From: an uncultured Lachnospiraceae bacterium | GTDB taxonomy: Bacteria; Bacillota; Clostridia; Lachnospirales; Lachnospiraceae | Direction: 5' to 3' | NCBI GenBank assembly: GCA_910579865.1 | Contig: CAJTXA010000004.1 | Span: 1 to 64,000 of the forward strand | DNA length: 64,000 nucleotides | Shown: positions 56,589 through 64,000 of the stretch, in pieces | How the letters are laid out: every line of letters begins with the position of its first letter | Numbering within the stretch: position 1 is the first letter of the stretch | Made by a program: the position numbers and the translations under genes | The notes under the pieces: model-generated | Seen by the model: only the letters and a program-made list of their open reading frames with translations | Database searches by the model: none | Told to the model about the DNA's origin: nothing

Positions 56589-58073
56589 ATGAAAAAAACT
56601 GTGGTGATACAGCCAGATGGGAGGAATTTATTAGAAATTCTTACAGGGCAGTTCTATGAACTGCCTTCTTTTTGTGCTGGACGAGGAACTTGTGGGAAGT
56701 GTAAAGTTCAAGTAAAAAAAAAGGATTCTGATAAAGAGGAAGTATTGGCTTGTCAATATATCCCTTTGGAATGTTGTGAAGTGGAATTTTTGCAAGAGGA
56801 TAGAGAATTTTGTATCGAGACAAAAGTAGGAAAAGAAATTTTAAAAGAACAAAGCTTAACAGAAAGGAAACAGATTGTGGTAGATATTGGAACTACCACT
56901 TTGGCAATGCTTCTTTTAGATGAACATGGGAAAGTAATTTCTAGTTGGACAGGGTTAAATCCACAAAGAAAATATGGAGCAGATGTGATTTCTCGTATTG
57001 AAAGAGCAAATAGAGGACAGAAAGAGGAGCTGACAACTTGTATTCGAGAGACAATTTTTATAGGAATAAGGGCATTATGTGAAGAGGAAACAATTTCTAG
57101 AGTGGTGTTTGCTGGGAATACAACCATGCAACATTTATTTGCAGGATATTCGGTAGAGGGGCTTGGCAGTTATCCTTTTTCCATTACACAGAAAGATTTG
57201 GTAACTGGAAAACTGGCAGAGTTTTATCCAGAGTTACCAGAAGGATTAAAAGATACCGAATATGTTAGTATGCCTTGTATTAGTGCATTTGTTGGTGGTG
57301 ACATTGTGGCAGGAATTTTGGAGGTAGAATGGCAGCAAAACTTGTCTGATAGAAAAATGGAAAAACAAAAAAGTTGGTTATTATTAGATATTGGAACAAA
57401 TGGAGAGATGGTATTGTATTTAGATGGAGTTTATTATACTGCGTCAACAGCAGCGGGACCAGTATTTGAGGGAGGAACGATTTGCTGTGGAATTGGAAGT
57501 GTAATGGGGGCAATCGATCATGTATGGGAAGAAAATGGTGAGATGGAATACAGTACAATTGGAGGAGAACTCCCTATAGGAATTTGTGGGACTGGTTTGA
57601 TAGAGAGTATTGCTACTTTAAGAAAAATGGGAATTTTAAATCGAGAGGGATTGTTAATAGGATATAGTGAATGTGGATATTTGATAGCAAGAGAAGAAAA
57701 TGGAAATTTAATTCGGATTACACAAGAAGATGTAAGACAATTTCAACTTGCAAAAGCAGCAATTCGTTGTGGAATAGAAATTCTTTGTAAAGTTGCAAAA
57801 ACTTCAGTACAAAAATTGGATCGAATTTATCTGGCAGGAGGATTTGGAACAAAATTAGATGTAAAGAAAAGCTGTGAGGTAGGGTTGCTTCCATCTGTAA
57901 GCCAAAGTCGTTATAAAGTGCTTGGAAATGCTGCTTTAAGTGGATGCAGTATATATTGTAGAGAAGAGAAAGCAAAAGCGTGTTTGAAGAAAATACAAGA
58001 TTCAAGTAAAGAGGTAGTACTTGCATTAGAGGAGGAATTTCAAAAGCAGTATTTAGAATATCTATATTTTTAA
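56589..58073 (+). CDS. RACo-like ferredoxin/ASKHA protein (DUF4445)
   Basis: Resembles the ATP-dependent reactivators of corrinoid proteins. 494 residues: N-terminal [2Fe-2S] ferredoxin domain (CAGRGTCGKCKVQV with four Cys, the last in LACQYIP), a linker, and an ASKHA ATPase domain with VDIGTTTLAM (about 111-120), VFAGNTTMQHLF, LLDIGTNGEMVLY and YLAGGFGTKLDV. All are hallmarks of DUF4445. No corrinoid protein or methyltransferase lies nearby, so its substrate is unknown. Start 56589 because GGAGG (56579-56583) is five bases upstream; ATGs at 56577 and 56586 are badly placed. Confidence 0.85.
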   Translation: MKKTVVIQPDGRNLLEILTGQFYELPSFCAGRGTCGKCKVQVKKKDSDKEEVLACQYIPLECCEVEFLQEDREFCIETKVGKEILKEQSLTERKQIVVDIGTTTLAMLLLDEHGKVISSWTGLNPQRKYGADVISRIERANRGQKEELTTCIRETIFIGIRALCEEETISRVVFAGNTTMQHLFAGYSVEGLGSYPFSITQKDLVTGKLAEFYPELPEGLKDTEYVSMPCISAFVGGDIVAGILEVEWQQNLSDRKMEKQKSWLLLDIGTNGEMVLYLDGVYYTASTAAGPVFEGGTICCGIGSVMGAIDHVWEENGEMEYSTIGGELPIGICGTGLIESIATLRKMGILNREGLLIGYSECGYLIAREENGNLIRITQEDVRQFQLAKAAIRCGIEILCKVAKTSVQKLDRIYLAGGFGTKLDVKKSCEVGLLPSVSQSRYKVLGNAALSGCSIYCREEKAKACLKKIQDSSKEVVLALEEEFQKQYLEYLYF

Positions 58074-58202
58074 GAAAAGTTATTGTTTCTTCTCAAATTG
58101 TACAAAAAATATCTGCGATTTTTAAAATAATTATGAAATATATTCGTAAAGAAAGTGCTAAAATGAAAATAAGGAAGATGTAGATAAAGGGGTAAAAAAG
58201 AG

Positions 58203-58970
58203 ATGAATTTGTATGAAGCAATTTCTGTACGAAAGTCAATACGTAAGTTTGAGAAGCGGGAAATCGAAAAAGGATTGATAGAGAAACTGAAGCGTTTTAC
58301 AAAAGAATTACAGCCAATATTTTTTCATATTTCAACTGAAATCTTTTTTCATAATATACAAGAGGAAATGCCAATAAAAAAAGGAAGATTTTGTGTAGAA
58401 GCACCTTACTATATTAGTATTTTGTCAGAAAATTCAAAAGAGGGTCAAATCAATGCTGGGTTTTTAATGGAACAGATTGTATTATTTTTGACTTGTCATG
58501 GAATTGCAACTTGTTATCAAGGAAGTGTTCATTTTTTTGCAGATTATAGAAAAGGAAGCGTAAAAAAGGAATGGATTGTAATTGCAGCAGGCTATCCAAT
58601 TCCTTATCTTTATCGGGAAGAAAATGATGCAAGAAGAATTCCATTAGCAGAACAATGTTATTTTAAAGAAGAAGCAGGAAAGCAGATAATTACTATTTTA
58701 AAAGCAGCGAATTTGGCACCTTCAGCTTTTAACCAACAACCGTGGAAGTTTCTTGTCTATACCAATCGAATTCATGTAATGACAAGAAAAGAAACCATTT
58801 TTTCAAAACAGTTTCAAATCAATTATTTTGTAGATACAGGAATTGCACTTGCACATATGGCGATTGCAGCAGATGAGCTGTGGTTAGATATGGAGTGGAA
58901 AGTGTTAGAAAATATCCAAAATCAAAATTTAAAACGAAATTATTATACGATTACAATGATAATAAAGTAA
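58203..58970 (+). CDS. Nitroreductase-family protein
   Basis: 255 residues, FMN-dependent nitroreductase fold. Two sub-blocks are seen: the N-terminal SVRKSIRKFEKREIE (typical family start, where the first RxS..R binds FMN phosphate) and the second half with LKAANLAPSAFNQQPWKFLVY (quoted in part, the SxxNxQPW motif). Such split proteins appear as putative TM-nitroreductases. Substrate unknown; clostridial members often reduce quinones or nitro-aromatics. It is alone with its own upstream gap (58074-58202). Confidence 0.8.
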   Translation: MNLYEAISVRKSIRKFEKREIEKGLIEKLKRFTKELQPIFFHISTEIFFHNIQEEMPIKKGRFCVEAPYYISILSENSKEGQINAGFLMEQIVLFLTCHGIATCYQGSVHFFADYRKGSVKKEWIVIAAGYPIPYLYREENDARRIPLAEQCYFKEEAGKQIITILKAANLAPSAFNQQPWKFLVYTNRIHVMTRKETIFSKQFQINYFVDTGIALAHMAIAADELWLDMEWKVLENIQNQNLKRNYYTITMIIK

Positions 58971-59024
58971 AAGCTTTGAAAAATAATAAGTATTAGGGGG
59001 TGGAAAAATTTTTAAAAAATAGTG

Positions 59025-59053
59025 TTGACAAATGAAATAGATTATAGTATACT
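59025..59053 (+). promoter_or_regulatory. Promoter of the tRNA-Gly gene
   Basis: TTGACA (59025-59030), 17-base spacer, TATACT (59048-59053), about 20 bases before the tRNA; strong match. Confidence 0.88.
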
Positions 59054-59073
59054 AATCCATGTCAGTAAGATAT

Positions 59074-59145
<72 letters not shown>

Positions 59146-59238
59146 TATTTTTTTTATTCTTTTTTCTGAATTTATAGTTTAAATTTTCTATTATTTCCAT
59201 AACATAATAAAAGGTTTTTTAATAAAATAGGTGATATT

Positions 59239-59511
59239 ATGGTTGAAAAAGATGATTGGAGACGATTAGTGAATGACAACAAGTTTCTAAAAAAAGGAGA
59301 AATAAATCCTACAGATGGAGAAGAAATTTGTAAACATGCACCAAAACTAAAACGTTGTGAATTTTGTTTAGAACCAGTACAGGACAACCCAAATCAACGA
59401 TGGTTTATTCCAATTGATTTATCATATTGTATCTGTGAAAATTGTTTTAAGGATTTTCATGAAAGGTTTGAGTGGAGCGTACTGGATGGTTGGGATATAG
59501 AATGGCAATAA
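59239..59511 (+). CDS. Small protein with paired CxxC motifs
   Basis: 90 residues, acidic and Trp-rich, with a probable zinc knuckle formed by CEFC (about 40-43) and CICENC (about 64-69). No known family recognised. It ends in WSVLDGWDIEWQ. Its end lies 32 bases before pyrC, so it may be co-transcribed with it. No strong ribosome site is seen; the ATG is preceded by ATAGGTGAT. Confidence 0.65.
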   Translation: MVEKDDWRRLVNDNKFLKKGEINPTDGEEICKHAPKLKRCEFCLEPVQDNPNQRWFIPIDLSYCICENCFKDFHERFEWSVLDGWDIEWQ

Positions 59512-59543
59512 GTAAATTCGTTTGTTTAGAAAGGAAAGAAGAT

Positions 59544-60848
59544 ATGATTATAAAAGGAGCAAGAATAATAGATCCAGCAAATGGGTTGGATACTTTAGGA
59601 GATATTGTAATCCGTAAAGGAAAGATTGCAGATATTGATACTTATGGTGAAATGGAAAAGAAAGAAATTAGGAAACAAAAAATAACACAGGAAAACGAAG
59701 AAATTTTAGATGCTTCTGGATGGATTGCAGCACCTGGATTAATTGACGTTCATGTGCATTTTCGTGATCCTGGATTTACTTACAAAGAAGAGATCCATAC
59801 AGGAGCTGCCGCTGCTGCTGCTGGAGGTTTTACTACTGTAATTTGTATGGCAAATACAAAACCAATTATTGATCAGATAGAGACATTACAATATGTATTA
59901 GAAGAAGGAAAAAAGACTCCAATATGGGTTTTATCTTGTGCAGCAGTATCAAAAAATTTTAAGGGAAAGGAATTGACAGATATGGCAGCTTTAAAGGCTG
60001 CAGGCGCAGTTGGATTTACAGATGATGGAATTCCATTAAAGGATGGCGTGTTAGTAAAGGAGGCCATGCAAAGAGCAAAAGAACTTTCTGTTCCAATTAG
60101 TTTTCATGAGGAAGATCCTATATTTATAAAAAATAATGGAATTCATCATGGAATAGTAGCAAAACAGCTTGGAATTTATGGTTCTCCTGCATTGGCAGAG
60201 AACAGTTTAATTGCTAGAGATTGTATGATTGCTTTGGATACAGGAGCATCTGTTAATATTCAACATATCAGTTCTTCTTATGGAGTGGAAATGGTACGGT
60301 TAGCAAAAAAGCTTGGAGCAGATATATGGGCAGAAGCAACACCACATCATTTCACTTTAACAGAAGAGGCAGTTCTTCAATATGGTACACTTGCTAAGAT
60401 GAATCCACCACTTCGAACAGAAGCAGATCGGCTTGCGATTATAGAGGGGTTACAAGATGGAACGATTGCAATAATTGCTACCGATCATGCACCTCATAGT
60501 AAAGAAGAGAAAGCAAAACCTCTTACAGAGGCGCCAAGTGGAATTATTGGATTGGAAACGTCATTAGCTTTAGGGATAACTAATTTAGTTCAAAAAGGAT
60601 ATTTGACAATGACAGAGTTGATTGAAAAGATGAGTGTAAATCCAGCTAAGTTATATCATTTAGAGAAAGGTACATTATCAATAGGCGCCGATGCGGATTT
60701 AGTTTTATTTGCACCAGAGGAAGAATGGGAGGTATCGAAGTTTGCTTCAAAGTCTTGTAATTCGCCTTTTATTGGATGGAAATTAACTGGAAAAGTGAAG
60801 CGAACAATTTGTAAAGGAACGATTGTGTATTCAGATAAAGAATCGTGA
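59544..60848 (+). CDS. pyrC: Dihydroorotase
   Basis: Pyrimidine synthesis: cyclises carbamoyl aspartate to dihydroorotate. 434 residues, class I DHOase. Metal-binding DVHVHFRDPGFTYKEE at about 65-80, lysine-bearing and second His stretches (FHEEDPIF, NIQHISSSYGVE), and ATDHAPHSKEEK near 313-324 hold the catalytic Asp. The start at 59544 has AAAGGAAAG upstream; longer frames beginning at 59472 overlap the small protein and lack a site. Other pyr genes are not adjacent. A weak hairpin (60898-60928) follows. Confidence 0.94.
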   Translation: MIIKGARIIDPANGLDTLGDIVIRKGKIADIDTYGEMEKKEIRKQKITQENEEILDASGWIAAPGLIDVHVHFRDPGFTYKEEIHTGAAAAAAGGFTTVICMANTKPIIDQIETLQYVLEEGKKTPIWVLSCAAVSKNFKGKELTDMAALKAAGAVGFTDDGIPLKDGVLVKEAMQRAKELSVPISFHEEDPIFIKNNGIHHGIVAKQLGIYGSPALAENSLIARDCMIALDTGASVNIQHISSSYGVEMVRLAKKLGADIWAEATPHHFTLTEEAVLQYGTLAKMNPPLRTEADRLAIIEGLQDGTIAIIATDHAPHSKEEKAKPLTEAPSGIIGLETSLALGITNLVQKGYLTMTELIEKMSVNPAKLYHLEKGTLSIGADADLVLFAPEEEWEVSKFASKSCNSPFIGWKLTGKVKRTICKGTIVYSDKES

Positions 60849-60897
60849 TAACAATAGTAAGGGGATTCAAATAAAAAAATAGACATAAATAGATAAT

Positions 60898-60930
60898 ATA
60901 ACCTTATTGGCTTGAAATAGCAGGTTATTT
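60898..60930 (+). terminator. Weak hairpin after pyrC
   Basis: ATAACCT (60898-60904) pairs with AGGTTAT (60922-60928), 17-nt loop, followed by TTATTA. Possible terminator of pyrC. Confidence 0.4.
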
Positions 60931-60960
60931 ATTAGAATAAAAGAAAGGAAAAAGAAATAT

Positions 60961-60974
60961 TGTAAGTGCTTACA
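60961..60974 (+). promoter_or_regulatory. LacI-family-type palindrome
   Basis: TGTAAGTGCTTACA is a perfect 14-bp palindrome about 195 bases upstream of the main promoter. It matches the cre form except T for C at the central CG, so it may bind CcpA or a LacI-type regulator. Confidence 0.5.
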
Positions 60975-61154
60975 AAAAAAGAAATAAATTATAAAAAGAA
61001 ATTTGATTTTAGATAAAATTATGGTAAAAATTTTTATAGGAAAAATAGACTAGATTAATAAAATAAAGTTGAGATTTTATAAGATATTATATAAATATAG
61101 AAATAAAAAATACAAATAATATGTAAAAATTATACAAAAAAATAAAAAATAGAC

Positions 61155-61183
61155 TTGATGAAAACGCTTACATATGTTATAAT
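61155..61183 (+). promoter_or_regulatory. Promoter of the secreted-protein gene with a perfect cre match
   Basis: TTGATG (61155-61160), 17-base spacer, TATAAT (61178-61183). TGAAAACGCTTACA (61159-61172) fits the CcpA cre consensus TGWAANCGNTNWCA at every position and lies inside the spacer, so binding should block transcription when preferred sugars are present. The leader to the ATG is about 340 bases; this and the rest of 60849-61530 holds no gene I can support. Confidence 0.75.
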
Positions 61184-61530
61184 TTGGAAATGTAGAAGCC
61201 AAAAAAGATTCTGTAAATTAAGTTTGTTTACTTTACTTGCTGATAGAATTTTATCAATTTTATAAAATATGTAATTGAATATAAGAAAATAGAAGTTTGT
61301 TAGAAAAACAATAAGACAGTGTGAGATAAATATTGATATTATTCTAAAATAATTATTATAAAAAAGCAAAAATGATTGAATGGTGAAAGAAAAGTTAAAA
61401 CAAAAAGGGAGGTTTAAAAAATAAAACAGTAAATTAAAAAAATAGACAGATCTTTATTTGGAATGTATTTTTATAAAATATCTACAGATTTGAACGGTAA
61501 AATGTATTGAAAAGAAAAGGAGGAGTAGGA

Positions 61531-64000
61531 ATGGATTCAAAAAGGATTCGGTTCAACTGTATGATTCCAAAAACAGGGAAGCGTTGGATAGCATGGTTTT
61601 TGGCAGTAGCATTGATTTTCTCTGGTGTCCCTTTTAGGAATGGGGGGGTAGTACAGGTATCAGCAGATAATACAGAATTAGTTAATTATACAAATGAAAA
61701 TAAAGTAGCAAGTGGTCCTGCTACATCAGCTAATAATTTTTTACAAAATACCGCTTTAGAAAGAGAGAAAACAGAAAGTGCATTATTGGCAGGTGACCAT
61801 ATGCAAGCAACCTGGGGATATGGAGAAACTTTAGCAACGTCGCCAGATCAAACAGAAGTAGGTAAATTAGAAGGACAAACAGGTACTTATACAAATAGTG
61901 ATGGAGATATTATATATATAGATACATTGTCTGGAAAGTTTTCGAAACGAACGACTGATATACAGGTGAATCTTGGAACAAAGATATATGTTCCAGTAAA
62001 AGGAAACAAAATAACACTTGCTATTGCAATGAATAAAAATCAAGTAGAATCAGCGGATACATTATTTGAAAATGTTTTGTCAGTTGAAGGTGTAAGTGGA
62101 AATTTACTATCAGCAAAATGCAAAAGTGTTGGGACTGCAGTAGGTAATTTTAAGACAGTTGTGATTGAGTGTTATACAGATGGAAAAGAAGGGGAATTAT
62201 TATTAACTTTGGTTAAAAATAATTATTTTGAATCAATTAGTGTAAATTGTGAATTATTAAGTGAAATAACTGTTTCAGGAACAATTACTTGTTCTGAAGA
62301 AATTCCAATTGATTGTAAAATAATTTTAACAAATGTTTCAAATGGTATACAATATATATCTGAAATAAATGGAATGAGTTATTCAGTTGATATACCAGTA
62401 GAAGATATAGAGAATATATATGAGATTTCAGTTAGTAATCAGGAGTATTGGATTAGTGCAGGTGATACAGAACTTACAGTGAATAAGAATACAAGTTCTA
62501 TTACAAATAATATTACATTAGAAAAATTAAATACTTATATTTTATCAGGTAGTATAAGCGGATTTGAAAGTGACTATGATGTACATAATTTGGCGTTAAA
62601 CTTTTTAACAGACGAAGAAACAACGTTTGAGCCAGTAGTGACAGTGAATCCTGAAAGTCTAACTTATACAGCTAAAATGGAAAAGGGTACCACTTATCAA
62701 GTAACTGCTACAGGAGTAAATGATTATCAAGTAACTGCTCCAGTAACGATTATGCATGAGAAAGATGCAACAGAAAATATTGTATTTTCGAAAAAAGCAC
62801 AATATGCTGTTACACTTAGTATGGGTACTACACCAGATCTTTCTTCTAAAAATGTAACCTATCAGTTTATTCATGAAGATGGTTCGGAATATCGTTTTAC
62901 TACACTTTCAGATATAAAATTAAGAGATGGTACTTATACAGTTTCCATTGGCGGTGAATTTGAAGAAATGGCATATAGCATTGCTTTAGGAAAATCTTTA
63001 ACTGTAAATGGAAAACCGATAACTCATGCTATAACATTTACACCAATTACATCTTGGTCATTTGCAGAAGGAACAGGCGATTATTATAATAAAAAAATAG
63101 AAGGTACAACAGGATTTTATCAGGGACTTTCTATTGATGCTACAACAGGAAAATTAGTACCAAATGGTGCTACACCAAATAGTGCACAGTTTAATACAGG
63201 TGCTGTTATTAAAGTGCCAGTAACTGGAAAATGTACAATAACCGTAAATGCTTATCAGGGACAATATGCACTCTATACGATCAATGGAACTGCTGCAAAG
63301 ACAGATTCAGAAACAACAACCATTTCCTATGAAGGGGAAGCAGGATATATAGAGATTAAGTCAACAGGTACAGCATATATTAAATCAATTAGTGTTACTT
63401 ATCCTGCCAAAGAGGTAGAATTTGTGGAACAGCCAGTGATGCCATTTGTACCAGAAGATGATACCGATGCAAATACAGCAGTTGATACAGATAAAATACC
63501 AAGAGCAAGTAAAAAGGACAGTATAGTAGTACAGCCAGTTGGTCAAAAGTTAGAGATTACACAGACAGGCGGAGCTTTTTCAGGAGCTTATAAAGATATA
63601 AAGGATTTGGGATACTATGTATTTCCAATGACAACCGATCTAAATAAATTAGAGTTTGATTTAGTAATTCACTCCTCTGGTGGAACAAATGGAGATGGTG
63701 CATTTATTGGGTTATTTACCAATCGGTTTGCCTATACATTGGGAATTCGAAAAGGAACAAATGCACGTGCAATTTATTCCAAAGCGGCAGAGGGGGATAG
63801 TTCCGATTTTGCAGGAGCTGGTGGAATTAATAATACAATTGAACTTGGTACACCAATGCATATAGAAGTAACTTTAGATAATGGAAAGCCAACTGTAACT
63901 TATACGATAATCGAAACAGGAGAAAGTGCAGCGGTTTCTTTATCTACGCTTAAAGATACCGATAATGGATTTTATTATGGGCTTGTTGTATCAGATGCAA
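61531..64000 (+). CDS. N-terminal part of a large secreted protein, probably plant polysaccharide (pectin) degrading
   Basis: Open for 823 codons and continuing beyond the window. A signal peptide is clear: basic start, hydrophobic WFLAVALIFSGVP (about 21-33), likely cleavage near VSA before DNTEL. The mature part is a string of beta-rich domains with long Thr/Asn-rich strands; a domain beginning WSFAEGTGDYYNKKIEG (about 511-527) and ending YIEIKSTGTAYIKSISVTYP is frequent in large pectinesterases and pectate lyases of clostridia, and a laminin-G-like block follows. No catalytic domain is visible yet. The CcpA site upstream and the pectinesterase elsewhere support a pectin role. A run of seven G at 61642-61648 lies at the signal peptide end. 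AGGAGGAGTAGGA precedes the ATG. Confidence 0.75.
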   Translation, partial: MDSKRIRFNCMIPKTGKRWIAWFLAVALIFSGVPFRNGGVVQVSADNTELVNYTNENKVASGPATSANNFLQNTALEREKTESALLAGDHMQATWGYGETLATSPDQTEVGKLEGQTGTYTNSDGDIIYIDTLSGKFSKRTTDIQVNLGTKIYVPVKGNKITLAIAMNKNQVESADTLFENVLSVEGVSGNLLSAKCKSVGTAVGNFKTVVIECYTDGKEGELLLTLVKNNYFESISVNCELLSEITVSGTITCSEEIPIDCKIILTNVSNGIQYISEINGMSYSVDIPVEDIENIYEISVSNQEYWISAGDTELTVNKNTSSITNNITLEKLNTYILSGSISGFESDYDVHNLALNFLTDEETTFEPVVTVNPESLTYTAKMEKGTTYQVTATGVNDYQVTAPVTIMHEKDATENIVFSKKAQYAVTLSMGTTPDLSSKNVTYQFIHEDGSEYRFTTLSDIKLRDGTYTVSIGGEFEEMAYSIALGKSLTVNGKPITHAITFTPITSWSFAEGTGDYYNKKIEGTTGFYQGLSIDATTGKLVPNGATPNSAQFNTGAVIKVPVTGKCTITVNAYQGQYALYTINGTAAKTDSETTTISYEGEAGYIEIKSTGTAYIKSISVTYPAKEVEFVEQPVMPFVPEDDTDANTAVDTDKIPRASKKDSIVVQPVGQKLEITQTGGAFSGAYKDIKDLGYYVFPMTTDLNKLEFDLVIHSSGGTNGDGAFIGLFTNRFAYTLGIRKGTNARAIYSKAAEGDSSDFAGAGGINNTIELGTPMHIEVTLDNGKPTVTYTIIETGESAAVSLSTLKDTDNGFYYGLVVSDA

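Noticed and set aside
61130..61369. 79-codon ORF on the minus strand before the secreted-protein gene
   Set aside because: It is made of AT-rich codons (Phe, Ile, Tyr, Lys), covers the cre promoter and has no ribosome site.

Overview
The window is AT-rich, densely coded bacterial DNA with Gram-positive, clostridial character. It carries a division and cell-wall cluster (rsmH to ftsZ) running directly into the sporulation genes spoIIGA and sigE. It also has AGGAGG-type ribosome sites, TTG starts, a ThiT thiamine transporter behind a TPP riboswitch, a fabH promoter with a FabT-type palindrome, and pectin and beta-glucoside utilisation genes. Together these suggest a gut or rumen Lachnospiraceae-like anaerobe. 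That placement is inference from gene content, not from a marker search.

Layout. (1) 1-14520: a cell-surface polysaccharide locus. It has an ABC-2 exporter (Wzm end and Wzt/TagH), a GlfT2-like galactofuranosyltransferase, LicD, and a polyprenyl-phosphate glycosyltransferase with DUF2304 and an SMR-like 4-TM protein. These are followed by a second GT2, a full GDP-heptose pathway (HddC-GmhB fusion, HddA, GmhA), a dehydratase/cupin/reductase trio that would convert GDP-heptose to a 6-deoxy-heptose, a large membrane protein, and UDP-galactopyranose mutase. gmhA is split by one extra G in a run of eight G, the longest G run noticed here, and looks like a phase-variable switch. (2) 14676-25198: housekeeping and miscellaneous genes (four-repeat PepSY protein, argH, lactonase-like propeller, RlmI-type methyltransferase, fhs, argS, serine hydrolase). 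(3) 25280-31745: TPP riboswitch and thiT, a zinc-ribbon protein, fabH and fabV each behind a FabT-like operator, rtcB, uppP. (4) 31742-40820, minus strand: cytoplasmic pectinesterase, then a Lac/Cel-type PTS operon (IIA, IIC, two GH1 phospho-beta-glucosidases, IIB) under a LevR-like regulator that lacks the sigma-54 contact loop. (5) 41179-54689: dcw cluster from rsmH to ftsZ without mraZ, murG or ftsA, then spoIIGA-sigE. (6) 54739-60848: pepF, a RACo-like ferredoxin/ASKHA protein, a nitroreductase, tRNA-Gly(GCC), a small zinc-finger-like protein, pyrC. (7) 60849-64000: a 680-nt regulatory stretch with a perfect cre match, then the first 823 codons of a large secreted protein that continues past the window.

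How the genes work together. The first region should build and export a glycan containing galactofuranose and a 6-deoxy-heptose, with a LicD-type phospho-substituent. Slippage in gmhA would switch off the heptose branch alone. The PTS operon, the pectinesterase and the truncated secreted protein suggest growth on plant-wall oligosaccharides under carbon-catabolite control. The fabH and fabV promoters share one operator design and are probably co-regulated by a MarR-type FabT encoded elsewhere. No CRISPR array, phage gene or insertion sequence was seen.
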